Shown here one piece after another: positions 24,299 to 33,278 of a stretch of 64,000 nt of DNA. The stretch spans positions 310,001-374,000 of the forward strand of contig NZ_JABWEB010000001.1 of assembly GCF_013369485.1 (NCBI RefSeq), written 5' to 3'. The translations under genes and the position numbers were made by a program. The DNA is from Massilia sp. BJB1822 (GTDB lineage Bacteria > Pseudomonadota > Gammaproteobacteria > Burkholderiales > Burkholderiaceae_D). Below the pieces are notes generated by a model. The model saw nothing but the letters and a program-made list of their open reading frames with translations. It was not told the origin of the DNA and did no database searches. Each line of letters begins with the position of its first letter. Positions within the stretch are counted from its first letter, which is position 1.

Positions 24299-26311
24299 TC
24301 AGTATTGGTAGCGGATATTGGCGAACCAGTTGCGGCCCGCGCTGGGGAAGCCGTCGGCCAGGGCGTAGTTGCGGTCGGCCACGTTGTTCACGCCCGCTTC
24401 CAGCGCCAGCTGGCGCGTGAGGCGGTAGTTCGCTTTCAGATTGGCGGTGGTGAAGCCGGACAGCTCCAGCGTGTTGTTGGCCCAGCGTCCGCTATTGTTT
24501 TCAATGAAGGCGATCAGCTCCAGCTGGTCCATGGGGCGCAGCAGGGCGTGCGCCGTGAGTTTGCGGCGCGGGATATCGGTCAGCTTCACGGCGGGTGCGC
24601 TGACGTTTTTCAGCTCGGTGTAGGTGAAGTTGGCGCCGTATTCGAGCCACGATGCGTATTGGCCGCTGACGCCCAGTTCCAGCCCGGACAGGTGCACCTT
24701 GCCGATATTGCGCATCTGCGATTTATTGCCCACCACATTGGCCTGGCTCTGGATCTTGTCGCTCACATCGCTGTAGAACAGCGCGGCTTCGGCCTTGGCG
24801 CCGTTCCATGCGCGGCCCTGGTAGCCGATCTCATAGTTGAGCGCTTCTTCCGCCTGCAGATTCGGGTTTTCGATGAAGGTGCCCAGGCGCTGGGAATAGC
24901 GGTCCTTCAGCGTCGGCAGGCGGGTTTTCTTGGCGGCGGTGGCATACAGACGGCCGATGCCGCTCCAGTCGTAATACAGGCCGGCCTGCACATTGTTGGC
25001 GCTCTTGCGGCCGGGGACGGAGTAGGGGTTGCCCAGGCTGTAGACGGTTTTGGCGCGCTGCTCGTGGCGGCCGGCGCCCAGCGCCAGCATGAAGGACGGC
25101 GAGAGCTGGATATTGTCTTCCACCGCGTAGGACAGGAATTCGTCCTTGAAGTTGGAGTTCAGGGTGCTGTTGGCGTCCGTCTCGCGGTGGTCGTCGGATT
25201 TGAAGTGGGCCACCAGGCGCAGGCTGTGCGCGTCCCAGCGCGAGGATTCCAGGGTGATGGAACCGCCGTTGGTCTTGTCCTTGTAGATGCTGCGGCCAGT
25301 GCCGACGCTGCCCGAACCGGAAGGCTTGAGCGTGGTGTAGCTGCCGTTCGTGTAGCTGTCCACCTCATTGCCGTAGCGGTCGTGGTACAGGCGCACTTGC
25401 AGCAGCTCGCTGCGGCCCAGTGCCGTATTCGAGATGAAGTAGAGGCTTTCCTTGTCCCAGTAAGGCCATTTCCAGTAGCGCGCGGCCGTTGGGTCGGTCG
25501 ATGGCGGCTGGCCCTTCTTGCCGTCCTGCTTGTAGTAGCTGACAGCGTATTCGTCGCTGGCGTTGGGCATGAAGCCGACTTTGAGCGAAACCTTGCTGTC
25601 CTTGCGGTAGGCGTTATTGCGGTCGCCGCCATCCTCGGTGGCCGTGGGGCGGAAGTCGGAGGACAGCGGGAAGCTGTCGCTGCGCAGCCAAGACACGCCG
25701 GCCTGCAGATACCAGCGTCCCTGACGCGTGCCGACGTTGGCCGAAGCCTGGCGTTCGCTGCCTTCGGCAAAGCCGATGCTGGCGTCGCCTTCCAGCGCCT
25801 TGGTGGGCTTGCGCGAGATCAGGTTGATGGCGCCGCCCATGGTATTGGCGCCGTAGGCGACGGAGCTGAAGCCTTTCGCCACCTGGATCGCCGCCAGGTC
25901 GGCGGTGCTGAAGCGGTTGAAGTCGACATAGCCGTCATACGGCACGTAGACGGGAATGCCGTCGATGAAGAGCGGCACCTGGCGCGCATCGAAACCGCGC
26001 ACGGAGATGGTTTTTTCGTTGCGCACGTTGTTGGAGAGCGTGACGCCGGACAGCAGGTTCAGTGCATCGCCCACATTGTCGCGGTTGAAGCGCTGCATTT
26101 CCTGGCGGGTGACCACGGACGCGACCTGGTCTTCGCCCACTTCGCCGGCCTGCGGGCGCTTACCCATGATGGTGACGGTGCCCAGTTCGAAGACGGTGCC
26201 GTCCTCGCCGCGCGCCCATGCCGGGCTGGAACCGAATGCCGCCAGGATGGCGGCGGCCAGAATGCCTTGTCCTGCTTTGCGCAGTTGCGGCTGCTTGCCA
26301 CGCTTATTCAC
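24299..26311 (-). CDS. TonB-dependent outer membrane receptor, ModE-box regulated
   Basis: A 670-residue receptor with signal peptide (SSPAWA), a plug domain (VTIMGKRP, FNRDNVGDALNLLSGV, ISVRGFDARQVPLFIDGIPVYVPYDG) and a 22-strand-type barrel ending in Tyr-containing RYQY. It starts at GTG with GAGGAG upstream. First gene of an operon with the molybdopterin-fold and NifQ-like genes. Two ModE-type palindromes lie in the 100 bases before the start. Together this points to uptake of a molybdenum (or tungsten) complex, not siderophore-iron; that substrate is inferred from context only. Confidence 0.9.
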   Translation of the reverse strand: MNKRGKQPQLRKAGQGILAAAILAAFGSSPAWARGEDGTVFELGTVTIMGKRPQAGEVGEDQVASVVTRQEMQRFNRDNVGDALNLLSGVTLSNNVRNEKTISVRGFDARQVPLFIDGIPVYVPYDGYVDFNRFSTADLAAIQVAKGFSSVAYGANTMGGAINLISRKPTKALEGDASIGFAEGSERQASANVGTRQGRWYLQAGVSWLRSDSFPLSSDFRPTATEDGGDRNNAYRKDSKVSLKVGFMPNASDEYAVSYYKQDGKKGQPPSTDPTAARYWKWPYWDKESLYFISNTALGRSELLQVRLYHDRYGNEVDSYTNGSYTTLKPSGSGSVGTGRSIYKDKTNGGSITLESSRWDAHSLRLVAHFKSDDHRETDANSTLNSNFKDEFLSYAVEDNIQLSPSFMLALGAGRHEQRAKTVYSLGNPYSVPGRKSANNVQAGLYYDWSGIGRLYATAAKKTRLPTLKDRYSQRLGTFIENPNLQAEEALNYEIGYQGRAWNGAKAEAALFYSDVSDKIQSQANVVGNKSQMRNIGKVHLSGLELGVSGQYASWLEYGANFTYTELKNVSAPAVKLTDIPRRKLTAHALLRPMDQLELIAFIENNSGRWANNTLELSGFTTANLKANYRLTRQLALEAGVNNVADRNYALADGFPSAGRNWFANIRYQY

Positions 26312-26323
26312 TTCGTACTCCTC

Positions 26324-26351
26324 ATCGCTATAGCCTGACGTATATAACGCC
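26324..26351. promoter_or_regulatory. ModE-like box 1
   Basis: ATCGCTATA-gc-N6-TATATAACG-cc matches the ModE palindrome (CGNTATATA and TATATAACG half-sites around a 6-base spacer) at 18 of 22 arm positions. It ends 13 bases before the receptor start codon on the leftward strand, overlapping the leader, a position fit for repression. Confidence 0.75.
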
Positions 26352-26383
26352 TGCCGAAAAAATGGCCGCCCAATGCGGCCGAC

Positions 26384-26411
26384 AGCGCAATATACATGAC
26401 TATATAGCGTT
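26384..26411. promoter_or_regulatory. ModE-like box 2
   Basis: Read leftward: AACGCTATATA, a 6-base spacer, TATATTGCGCT. Half-site spacing is identical to box 1, and the centres are exactly 60 bases apart. Two such palindromes together are unlikely by chance in this GC-rich DNA. Confidence 0.72.
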
Positions 26412-26476
26412 TTTGTCGGTGAAATTTGATATGGCTTATGCTTGCGGAAAATATATCCGCAGCGCGCCAGGCCGCA

Positions 26477-27364
26477 TCAAGCCTGGGTTTTGACCACTTC
26501 GCGGGCGGTGTCGATAAAGGCTTTGGCGGCCGGCGACGCCTGGCGCAGGTCGCGCAGGGCCAGGCCGACGCGGCGCCGCACGGCGGGCCGGAAAGGGCGC
26601 AGCGCCACTTGCGGATAGGCGCGCTCCATGTCCTTGGGCAGGGCCAGTTCCGGCATCACGGTCACGCCGTCGCCGCTGCCGACCATGCCGAGGATGGTCA
26701 TGATCTGCGAAATGCGGTAGCGCACCTTGGGGCTGACGCCATGCGCGGCGAAGACCGGCTGCATCAGGGAAGCGCATCCGGCTTCGCCCAGGATATACGG
26801 CACATCGGCCAGATCGTTGACGGTGATAGCGCGCCGTTCGGCCAGCGCGTGATCGGCGGGCAGCAGGGCCACCAATTGGTCCTCCGCCAGCGGCACGGTG
26901 TCGAAGCGTTCGTCGGGCAGCACGACGAAGCCGACATCGACGCGGCGGTCCAGCAGCCATTGCAGCACATCGTGGTCGCCGCCCTCGTCGATCTGCACCT
27001 CGATGCCGGGATAGCGCTTGTGGAAAACCGCCAGGATCGCCGGCATCAGCTTGAGCGAGGCGGTGGGGCCGAAGGAGCCGATGCGCAGCAAGCCTTGATT
27101 CAGGCCGCGCGCGGCGGCCACTTCCTGGCGCATAGCTTCGGCCAGGCCGAGGATTTCGCGCGCCCGCGCCAGCAGGCGCTGGCCCACTTCCGTCACCTCG
27201 GCCGTCGCCTGCTGGCGCAGGATCAGCGGCGCGCCCAACTCCTGCTCCAGCGACTTGATGGCGTGCGAGACGGCGGACTGGCTGATGCCCAGGCGCATGG
27301 CGGCGGCGGTGAAGCCTTGCAGCTCGGCGACCAGGGCGAAAATCTCCAGCTGGGTGAAGGTCAT
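26477..27364 (-). CDS. LysR family regulator divergent to EamA transporter
   Basis: A 295-residue LysR-type regulator (winged helix FALVAELQGFTAAAMRLGISQSAVSHAIKSLEQELG; effector domain LLRIGSFGPTASLKLMPAIL). The ATG at 27364 removes 20 spurious residues from the longer frame. It is divergent from the EamA transporter, the usual LysR-target pairing. The shared region contains ATGAG-N6-CTCAT (27366-27381) and GAATGTG-N18-CACATTC (27390-27421), either of which could be its binding site. Confidence 0.9.
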   Translation of the reverse strand: MTFTQLEIFALVAELQGFTAAAMRLGISQSAVSHAIKSLEQELGAPLILRQQATAEVTEVGQRLLARAREILGLAEAMRQEVAAARGLNQGLLRIGSFGPTASLKLMPAILAVFHKRYPGIEVQIDEGGDHDVLQWLLDRRVDVGFVVLPDERFDTVPLAEDQLVALLPADHALAERRAITVNDLADVPYILGEAGCASLMQPVFAAHGVSPKVRYRISQIMTILGMVGSGDGVTVMPELALPKDMERAYPQVALRPFRPAVRRRVGLALRDLRQASPAAKAFIDTAREVVKTQA

Positions 27365-27444
27365 GATGAGTAATCGCTCATTTTGAGATGAATGTGGATA
27401 AGTATTAATGTATGCACATTCCAACTCTCGCGCAAGGCAAGATC

Positions 27445-28437
27445 ATGACTACCGCTTCCGCCAAATGTCCGGCCACCGGCCCAGCTGCCTGCCCGGCCAT
27501 CAGCATCCCCGCCGCGCCCAAGGCCGCCGTGCCGGTGGCGGTATACGCCAAGCTGGTGGCCTGCACCTTCCTGTGGGGCGGCACATTCATCGCGGGCCGC
27601 ATTGCCTCGGCGGCGCTGCCGGTGACGGTGGCCGCCACCGTGCGTTTCGCCATTGCCGCTGTGCTGCTCCTGCTGGTAGCCTGGCGCATGGAGGGTGGCC
27701 TGCCGCGCCTGAGCCGCGCACAAGTGCTGGCCACGGCCTTGCTGGGCCTGAGCGGCATCTTCCTCTACAACCTGTGCTTTTTCGGCGCGATGACGCATAT
27801 TCCTGCCGGACGCGCTGCGCTCTTCATCGCCCTCAATCCCATCGTCACCGCACTGGCCGCCGCTGTGGTGCTGCGCGAGCGGCTGACGGCGTTGCGCTGG
27901 GGCGGCATCGGGCTGGCCTTCATCGGCGCGGCCATCGTCATCACGCGCGGCGATCCGCTGGGCGCCCTGCACGACATCAGCCAATCGCTGGGCGTGGGCG
28001 AGCTGCTGATGCTGGGCGCAATCAGCTGCTGGGCCGCCTATACGCTGATCGGCAAGGCGGCGCTGAAAGGCTTGTCGCCGATTGCCGCCACCACCTATGC
28101 GGCGCTGTGGGGTCTGTTCTTCCTGACCATCTCCTCGGCCAGGCAGCTGGGCGGCATCGACTGGACGGCGGTGGGCTGGCAGGTCTGGGCCTCGCTCTTC
28201 TATCTGGGCGCGTTCGGCACCGTGTTCGGCTTTATCTGGTGGTACGAGGGCGTGAAGGCGATCGGCGCTTCGCGCGCCGCCGTCTTCAATAATCTGGTGC
28301 CGGTGTTCGGCGTGTCGCTGGCGGCGCTGGTGCTGGGCGAGCCGGTGCTGGCCTCAATGGTGGCGGGCGGCGTGCTGGTGGCGGCCGGGGTGACGCTGAC
28401 AAATATGGTCAGCCCTCCAGCCCCTCCAGCAAAGTAG
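27445..28437 (+). CDS. EamA/DMT family transporter
   Basis: A 330-residue, ten-helix drug/metabolite transporter with two EamA repeats (first from KLVACTFLWGGTFIAGRIA; second from GELLMLGAISCWAAYTLIGKAAL). I chose the ATG at 27445, preceded by AAGGCA; an upstream ATG at 27412 is possible. An unusual Cys/Pro/Ala-rich N-terminal stretch precedes the first helix. Substrate unknown; often metabolite or amino-acid efflux. Its 3' end overlaps the convergent TetR gene by 29 bases. Confidence 0.88.
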   Translation: MTTASAKCPATGPAACPAISIPAAPKAAVPVAVYAKLVACTFLWGGTFIAGRIASAALPVTVAATVRFAIAAVLLLLVAWRMEGGLPRLSRAQVLATALLGLSGIFLYNLCFFGAMTHIPAGRAALFIALNPIVTALAAAVVLRERLTALRWGGIGLAFIGAAIVITRGDPLGALHDISQSLGVGELLMLGAISCWAAYTLIGKAALKGLSPIAATTYAALWGLFFLTISSARQLGGIDWTAVGWQVWASLFYLGAFGTVFGFIWWYEGVKAIGASRAAVFNNLVPVFGVSLAALVLGEPVLASMVAGGVLVAAGVTLTNMVSPPAPPAK

Positions 28438-29011
28438 TCAGGGCCGCCTCGAAGGCGTTGTCGCCGACTTTTTCCGGCAGCAGCAGGCCGTCGATGGAGA
28501 GCAGGGTGAAACCGTGCACCTGGGCCCAGCAGGCGGCCGCCTGGCCCTGCACGGGACGCTGGCGCAGCACGCCCTGCTGCTGGCCGCGTTCCAGGATGGC
28601 GAGCAGCAGGCCGAAGGTGGCCATCGGGATTTCGCTCAGATACAGATCGTGGATCTTTCCCGCATCGGCGCTGAACATCAGGCGATAGAGCGCAGGATTG
28701 GCGACGCCAAAGCGCACATAAGCTTCGGCCATGGCGAAGAAGACGCGCCGCACCTCGTTCTGCGGCGCGCTCTCGATGGCGGCGGCCAGTTCCTGGCGCA
28801 TCTGGGCGAAGCCGAGCAGCGCCAGCTCGGTCAGGAGGGCGCCCTTGTCGGGGAAATGCTTGTAGGGCGCAGCATGGCTGACGCCCGCGCGGCGCGCGAC
28901 TTCGCGCAGCGTGAACTGCCAGCCGCGCTCCTCGCGCAGCATGTCCAGCGCCGTTTCGATGATCACGCGCTTCAAGTCGCCGTGGTGGTAGGGCCGTTCC
29001 TTTTCCTGCAT
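28409..29011 (-). CDS. TetR family regulator
   Basis: A 200-residue TetR-type repressor: YHHGDLKRVIIETALDMLREERGWQFTLREVARRAGVSHAAPYKHFPDKGALLTELA is the N-terminal helix-turn-helix domain, and the C-terminal part resembles the TetR_C_33 (WHG) type. The ATG at 29011 is used; the longer frame to 29101 adds a Cys/Gln-rich stretch without homology. Divergent to the aldehyde dehydrogenase gene, its likely target. Shared DNA has ACAGTG (29072-29077) and CACTGT (29113-29118) facing each other, each followed by CTACATT. Confidence 0.88.
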   Translation of the reverse strand: MQEKERPYHHGDLKRVIIETALDMLREERGWQFTLREVARRAGVSHAAPYKHFPDKGALLTELALLGFAQMRQELAAAIESAPQNEVRRVFFAMAEAYVRFGVANPALYRLMFSADAGKIHDLYLSEIPMATFGLLLAILERGQQQGVLRQRPVQGQAAACWAQVHGFTLLSIDGLLLPEKVGDNAFEAALTTLLEGLEG

Positions 29012-29135
29012 GGCTATGTCCGGGTAAAAACGCAGTATAGCGGAGCGCCACGCTTCATAAAAATATTGTTGACAGTGCCTACATTGAGGCGTAGCCTGCA
29101 TTCACAAGTTACCACTGTCTACATTTCAAGACGCT

Positions 29136-30563
29136 ATGAACTCTCCTCATGCCAATCCAGCCAGCGTGCACCCCAATTTCCTGCTGGCGCGCCAGCGCAG
29201 CGCCTTCCTGCACGAGGGCGCGCCCTCGCTGGCCCAGCGCCGCGCCGACCTGCGCCGGCTGAAAGCGGTGATCCTGGCGCGCCGGGGCGAGATCGAACAG
29301 GCGTTGAAGGCCGACTTCGGCCACCGCTCCACGCATGAGACGACGATCATGGAGCTGGTGCCGCTGGTGCATGGCATTAACTACCTGCTGCGCAATCTGC
29401 GGCGCTGGATGCGGCCGCAAAAGCGCCAGGTGCCGCTGCACTTCCAGCCGGCCAGCGCGCGCATCGAATACCAGCCGCTGGGCGTGATCGGCATCATGGT
29501 GCCGTGGAATTACCCGATGTCGCTGGCCCTGATGCCGCTGGCCACCGCTATCGCCGCCGGCAACCGCGCCATGATCAAGCCGTCCGAATACACGCCGGCC
29601 ACCACGCGCCTGCTGCAAGCCATGATGGCCGAGCTGTTCGCGCCGGAGCAGGTGGCCGTGGTTACGGGCGACGCCAGCGTGGGCGAGGCGTTTTCCGGCC
29701 TGGCGTTCGACCATCTGGTCTTCACCGGCAGCACGGCGGTGGGCAAGGCGGTGATGCGCGCGGCCAGCGAGCATCTGGTGCCGGTCACGCTGGAGCTAGG
29801 CGGCAAATCGCCCGCCATCGTGGAGCGCGGCCATGACCTGGAGCGCGCCGCCGGCAGCATCGCCTATGGCAAGCTGGCGAACGCGGGGCAGACCTGCATC
29901 GCGCCCGACTATGTGCTGGTGCATGAGGCGGAGGCGGATGGCTTTGTGCAGGCCTATGACAGGGCGGTGCGCGCGCTGTATCCGGAAGGGCCGTCCAGCG
30001 CGAACTACACCTCCATCGTCAACGAACGCCATTACGGGCGCATCTGCGCACTGCTGGACGATGCCCGCGCCCGCGGCGCGCGCGTGAGCGAGGTGGGCGT
30101 GCGGCCGGACGATGCGCGCCAGCGCCCGCATACGCTGGCGCCGACGCTGGTGCTGGGTGCCAGCAATGAGATGCGCATCATGCAGGATGAGATTTTCGGC
30201 CCGGTGCTGCCGGTGATTACTTACCGCACGCTGGACGAGGCGATTGCCCATATCAACGCCCATCCGCGTCCGCTGGCCCTGTACTACTTTGGCTTCGACC
30301 GCGCCAGCCAGCGCCAGGTGCTGAACCGCACCACCTCGGGCAATGTGACGCTCAACGACACGCTGCTGCACTTCGCCCAGGACGACCTGCCTTTCGGCGG
30401 CGTGGGACCAAGCGGCATCGGCGCCTACCATGGCATCGAGGGCTTCCGCGCGCTCAGCCATGCCAAGGGGATTTTCCAGCAGAGCCGCATCAATTTCAGC
30501 GGCCTGCTGCGGCCGCCGTTCGGCAAACTGGCGCATCTGATCGTGCAATTCCTGCTGCGCTAA
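29136..30563 (+). CDS. Coniferyl-aldehyde-dehydrogenase-type NAD(P) aldehyde dehydrogenase
   Basis: A 475-residue class-3-like aldehyde dehydrogenase. Catalytic Glu220 (LELGGKSP) and Cys254 (GQTCIAPDYV) are present, as are the cofactor segment IGIMVPWNYP and GSTAVG. The layout matches coniferyl aldehyde dehydrogenase (CalB) of Burkholderiales and Pseudomonas, which oxidises aromatic and other aldehydes; the true substrate is inferred. The C terminus has a hydrophobic tail (KLAHLIVQFLLR) as in fatty-aldehyde relatives. Divergent from the TetR regulator; a TTGACA (29069-29074) lies in the shared promoter region. Confidence 0.92.
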   Translation: MNSPHANPASVHPNFLLARQRSAFLHEGAPSLAQRRADLRRLKAVILARRGEIEQALKADFGHRSTHETTIMELVPLVHGINYLLRNLRRWMRPQKRQVPLHFQPASARIEYQPLGVIGIMVPWNYPMSLALMPLATAIAAGNRAMIKPSEYTPATTRLLQAMMAELFAPEQVAVVTGDASVGEAFSGLAFDHLVFTGSTAVGKAVMRAASEHLVPVTLELGGKSPAIVERGHDLERAAGSIAYGKLANAGQTCIAPDYVLVHEAEADGFVQAYDRAVRALYPEGPSSANYTSIVNERHYGRICALLDDARARGARVSEVGVRPDDARQRPHTLAPTLVLGASNEMRIMQDEIFGPVLPVITYRTLDEAIAHINAHPRPLALYYFGFDRASQRQVLNRTTSGNVTLNDTLLHFAQDDLPFGGVGPSGIGAYHGIEGFRALSHAKGIFQQSRINFSGLLRPPFGKLAHLIVQFLLR

Positions 30564-30564
30564 G

Positions 30565-32409
30565 TCAGGGACGAAATACCAGTTTGATTTTTTGGGCGGG
30601 CTGGCTTACCACTACCTTGGCGCCCTGCTGTGCCACCTTACCGCCCGATGCGGCGGCGTCCAGGGTCCAGCCGGCAGGCACTTCAAAGGCCAGCTGGCTG
30701 AAAGGCGCGGGAGCGGAAATATCGGCCACGATGTTTCCGCCTTCGCGCGCCACATCCACTTCCACCGTATCGCGCGCCTGCCACCAGGCGCCGAAAGTGC
30801 GCAGGTTGCCGATCCAGGCATCCATTTTCTTCGCTGCCGGCAGCAGCGCTTCCAGAAACGCCAGCTTGTCGTCGAACACATCGGGGTGGATCAGCACCAC
30901 GCACATGCCGCCATACGCCGCCAATCTTTGCAGGATGGTTTGCGCGGCGGGAAAGCGCTTGGTCATGGGCCGTTCGCGCTCATCCTCGATGGTGATGGGG
31001 AATTCGTAGATCGGCGTTTCGGCCTTGTTCTCGCGGTTGTAGTTCAGGCGGAAGGGCAGATGGGTGGCGGCGGTGCCGCTGGCAACCGAAGAGCTGTAAC
31101 GGTAGCCGGTGGCGTCCAGCGCCTGCGGCAGGCCGAAGGGATATTCCAGATGGCCGGGGCGGAAACTGAGCACGCGCAGCTCGGGTATCTGGCTTTCGAG
31201 CAGGAAGCGGCTGACGCGCAGCTCGCCCATGATGCTGGCGTCGCGCGTGTCGGTGCGGCTTTTTACGAAGGGGACGTAATCCGGATAGCGCTCCTTGCCA
31301 TCGCCCATGGGAACGCTGGAGAACACAAGCGAGTGCGCCACCGAATGGCTGGCAATTTCCATGCCTTGTCCGTACAGCTTGCGCGCAATGGCGGCCCCTT
31401 CCTGGTTGTAGAAGATATCATCGTTCCAGTCGCGCACATACTTGGTCTGGATGAAGTAGGTGGCGCTGATGCCGTTCTGTTTTTCCACCTCGGCATAGCG
31501 CTGGGCGTTGACGATAGATTTGCCGTAATCGATATCGTGGGTGACGATGAGGGACAGCGGCTTGCCATCGGGGACGGTGGACAGCGTCACGGCCAGCGGC
31601 TCGGCCTTGCGGTACAGCGTCAGCAAGGTACGCAGCACGGTGTCGACGGCAGGCCGGTAGACGTTGATATAGGCGCCGTCGACTTCCTGCCGTCCGTTGT
31701 AGATCTTGGCCAGATAGGCGCCAAAATCGAGGCCGATGGCGAGCGTGCGTCCTGCGCCGAAATCGCGGCCGACGATGGCGGCGCGGCCGTCGTCATAGTG
31801 CGCCAGCACCTTGCCGCTGCTGGCCTCAAAAGCGTAAGTCGCCATGCCGGTTTCCTTGCCGGCCAGGGGAATGAGGCGTTCCTCCTCCTGCTGCAGCCCC
31901 CAGGCGCGCGCCTGCTCCACTTCGATGCTCAGAGTCTTGTGCGCGCGGAAGCCGGCCGCTTCGCTAATGCCGAAAGCGTCGTTCATGCCGCCACCCAGCA
32001 CCTGGAAGCCAACTAGGGTGCCGCCCTTGCGCGGAAAAGCATCCAGCGCCTGCAAGGCATCCGCGCTCAAGACCTTGCCGGAAATCGTGGGATAAACCAG
32101 CACCAGCTTATGCGCAAGCGCGGCCTGGTAATCGCGCGTAAGCACAAAGGGGATGCCAATGGTGCGCAAGCCGTGGGCCAGTCCCAGCCAGTCGGACTCC
32201 GGATCGGTGACCAGAATGGCGAGACGGCTCTTGCCGCCTTTGCCGAAATCCTCCAGCTGCGCATTGCGCGGCGGCCGCAAGCTGTCGGTCTGCGCGGGGC
32301 CGCTCAGACCGGGAAAGTGGTAAACCGTTTTCCCGCCGCCGAGGAACCACACGGCAGCGGCAATCAACAAGAGCAGCAGCAGCACAACAACCAAGCGCGA
32401 ACGTTTCAT
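30565..32409 (-). CDS. Membrane-anchored polysaccharide deacetylase family protein
   Basis: A 614-residue protein with an N-terminal membrane anchor (LVVVLLLLLLIAAAVWFLGG). The first half (about 60-250) is a GATase-like/DUF2194-type region (KSRLAILVTDPESDWLGLA, GGTLVGFQVLGGG). A NodB-type catalytic domain follows from about 285 (LSLIVTHDIDYG, ASHSVAHS, VLSFRPGHLEYP); THDID and SHSxxHS carry the metal ligands. A short beta domain ends the protein. Probably deacetylates an exopolysaccharide or cell-wall glycan in the periplasm; the substrate is not evident. Tail-to-tail with the aldehyde dehydrogenase gene. Confidence 0.83.
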   Translation of the reverse strand: MKRSRLVVVLLLLLLIAAAVWFLGGGKTVYHFPGLSGPAQTDSLRPPRNAQLEDFGKGGKSRLAILVTDPESDWLGLAHGLRTIGIPFVLTRDYQAALAHKLVLVYPTISGKVLSADALQALDAFPRKGGTLVGFQVLGGGMNDAFGISEAAGFRAHKTLSIEVEQARAWGLQQEEERLIPLAGKETGMATYAFEASSGKVLAHYDDGRAAIVGRDFGAGRTLAIGLDFGAYLAKIYNGRQEVDGAYINVYRPAVDTVLRTLLTLYRKAEPLAVTLSTVPDGKPLSLIVTHDIDYGKSIVNAQRYAEVEKQNGISATYFIQTKYVRDWNDDIFYNQEGAAIARKLYGQGMEIASHSVAHSLVFSSVPMGDGKERYPDYVPFVKSRTDTRDASIMGELRVSRFLLESQIPELRVLSFRPGHLEYPFGLPQALDATGYRYSSSVASGTAATHLPFRLNYNRENKAETPIYEFPITIEDERERPMTKRFPAAQTILQRLAAYGGMCVVLIHPDVFDDKLAFLEALLPAAKKMDAWIGNLRTFGAWWQARDTVEVDVAREGGNIVADISAPAPFSQLAFEVPAGWTLDAAASGGKVAQQGAKVVVSQPAQKIKLVFRP

Positions 32410-32573
32410 GAACCCGCCTTTGCCTTAAGCAGCATTGATGTGCTGCCATCATAGCCTGAGCTGCCGGGGCAGAGAAGACACGTTAAATACTTGCATGCCG
32501 CAAGTATAAAAGGGTCTATTCTCCTTGCAATTTTCTATAATTCGCAGATTATTTAATCATTGGAGTCCTAAAG

Positions 32574-32969
32574 ATGCTGGCAACAATGACGACCGAAATT
32601 ATTGATCACGCGACTTTGACAGAGCTGGCCGAAGCCGGCATTGTCGATAGTGCATATGTAATTGGACATGCCGGCGGATGGGGCATTCTTGTAAAGGATG
32701 GCAGCGCCAAACGCATGCTGGCGGCACAGCGCGGCCAGCCGGCACGCGTCTTCCGCGAACTCGAGACGCTGGTGGCATATCTGAAAGAACTGGGTATTCA
32801 GCGCTTTGAAGTGGATGCAGCACACTACACACCTGACAATCCTACAGCCGCTGCCTCATATACCAAGTGGCTGAAGGCCGAGGTGCAGGAGGCAATTGAC
32901 GATCCCAGCCCAACCGTCGCTCACGACGAAGCAATGCGGCAGATACGCGCTGCCATTAAACAACCTTGA
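32574..32969 (+). CDS. Antitoxin of a ParE-type toxin-antitoxin pair
   Basis: A 131-residue protein that starts at ATG with GGAG 8 bases upstream. It is 9 bases ahead of a ParE-type toxin. It is not a ParD or RelB ribbon-helix-helix protein: the N-terminal two thirds are mixed (TLTELAEAGIVDSAYVIGHAGGWGILVKDG...), and the tail SPTVAHDEAMRQIRAAIKQP resembles the helical toxin-wrapping tail of several ParE-linked antitoxins. Assignment as antitoxin rests on gene order, the tail and size. The surrounding DNA is visibly AT-richer than its neighbours, consistent with acquisition. Confidence 0.75.
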   Translation: MLATMTTEIIDHATLTELAEAGIVDSAYVIGHAGGWGILVKDGSAKRMLAAQRGQPARVFRELETLVAYLKELGIQRFEVDAAHYTPDNPTAAASYTKWLKAEVQEAIDDPSPTVAHDEAMRQIRAAIKQP

Positions 32970-32978
32970 GAGTGGCGC

Positions 32979-33266
32979 GTGCATGCCATCCATTGGAAGC
33001 GGCAGGCCATTAACGATCTGATTAAGATCGGTCATTACATCGCCAGAGAAAGTCCTGCGAATGCGGCCAAAATGGTCGATCTCATCGAAGGCAAAATTTC
33101 GCCTCTCGCCACACATCCCCGCCTAGGCCATATTGGCCGCAAACGAGGAACATATGAGCTGGTTGCGCATGAAAACTATGTCGTAATCTATCGCCTAATC
33201 AAAGACAAGGTTGAAATCCTGCGCATAAAACACACAGCGCAGCAATGGCCGTCTGGTGGAAAATAG
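32979..33266 (+). CDS. RelE/ParE family toxin
   Basis: A 95-residue protein with the family pattern HWKRQAINDLIKIGHYIARESPANAAKMVDLIEGKI, then LATHPRLGHIGRKRGTYELVAHENYVVIYRLIKDKVEILRIKHTAQQWP. The tail VEILRIKHTAQQWP is classical for ParE toxins. ParE poisons DNA gyrase; RelE members cut mRNA; the pattern favours ParE. It starts at GTG, 9 bases after the antitoxin stop. Confidence 0.9.
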   Translation: MHAIHWKRQAINDLIKIGHYIARESPANAAKMVDLIEGKISPLATHPRLGHIGRKRGTYELVAHENYVVIYRLIKDKVEILRIKHTAQQWPSGGK

Positions 33267-33278
33267 CATCTGATATGC

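Noticed and set aside
24218..26338. 706-residue plus-strand frame opposite the TonB receptor
   Set aside because: Val/Gly/Ala-rich shadow of the receptor codons; no domain; the receptor on the other strand has signal peptide, plug and barrel.
29069..29125. Firm TetR operator between TetR and aldehyde dehydrogenase genes
   Set aside because: ACAGTG and CACTGT face each other 35 bases apart and CTACATT is repeated, but the spacing is too wide for a normal TetR palindrome, so I do not list it as a site.
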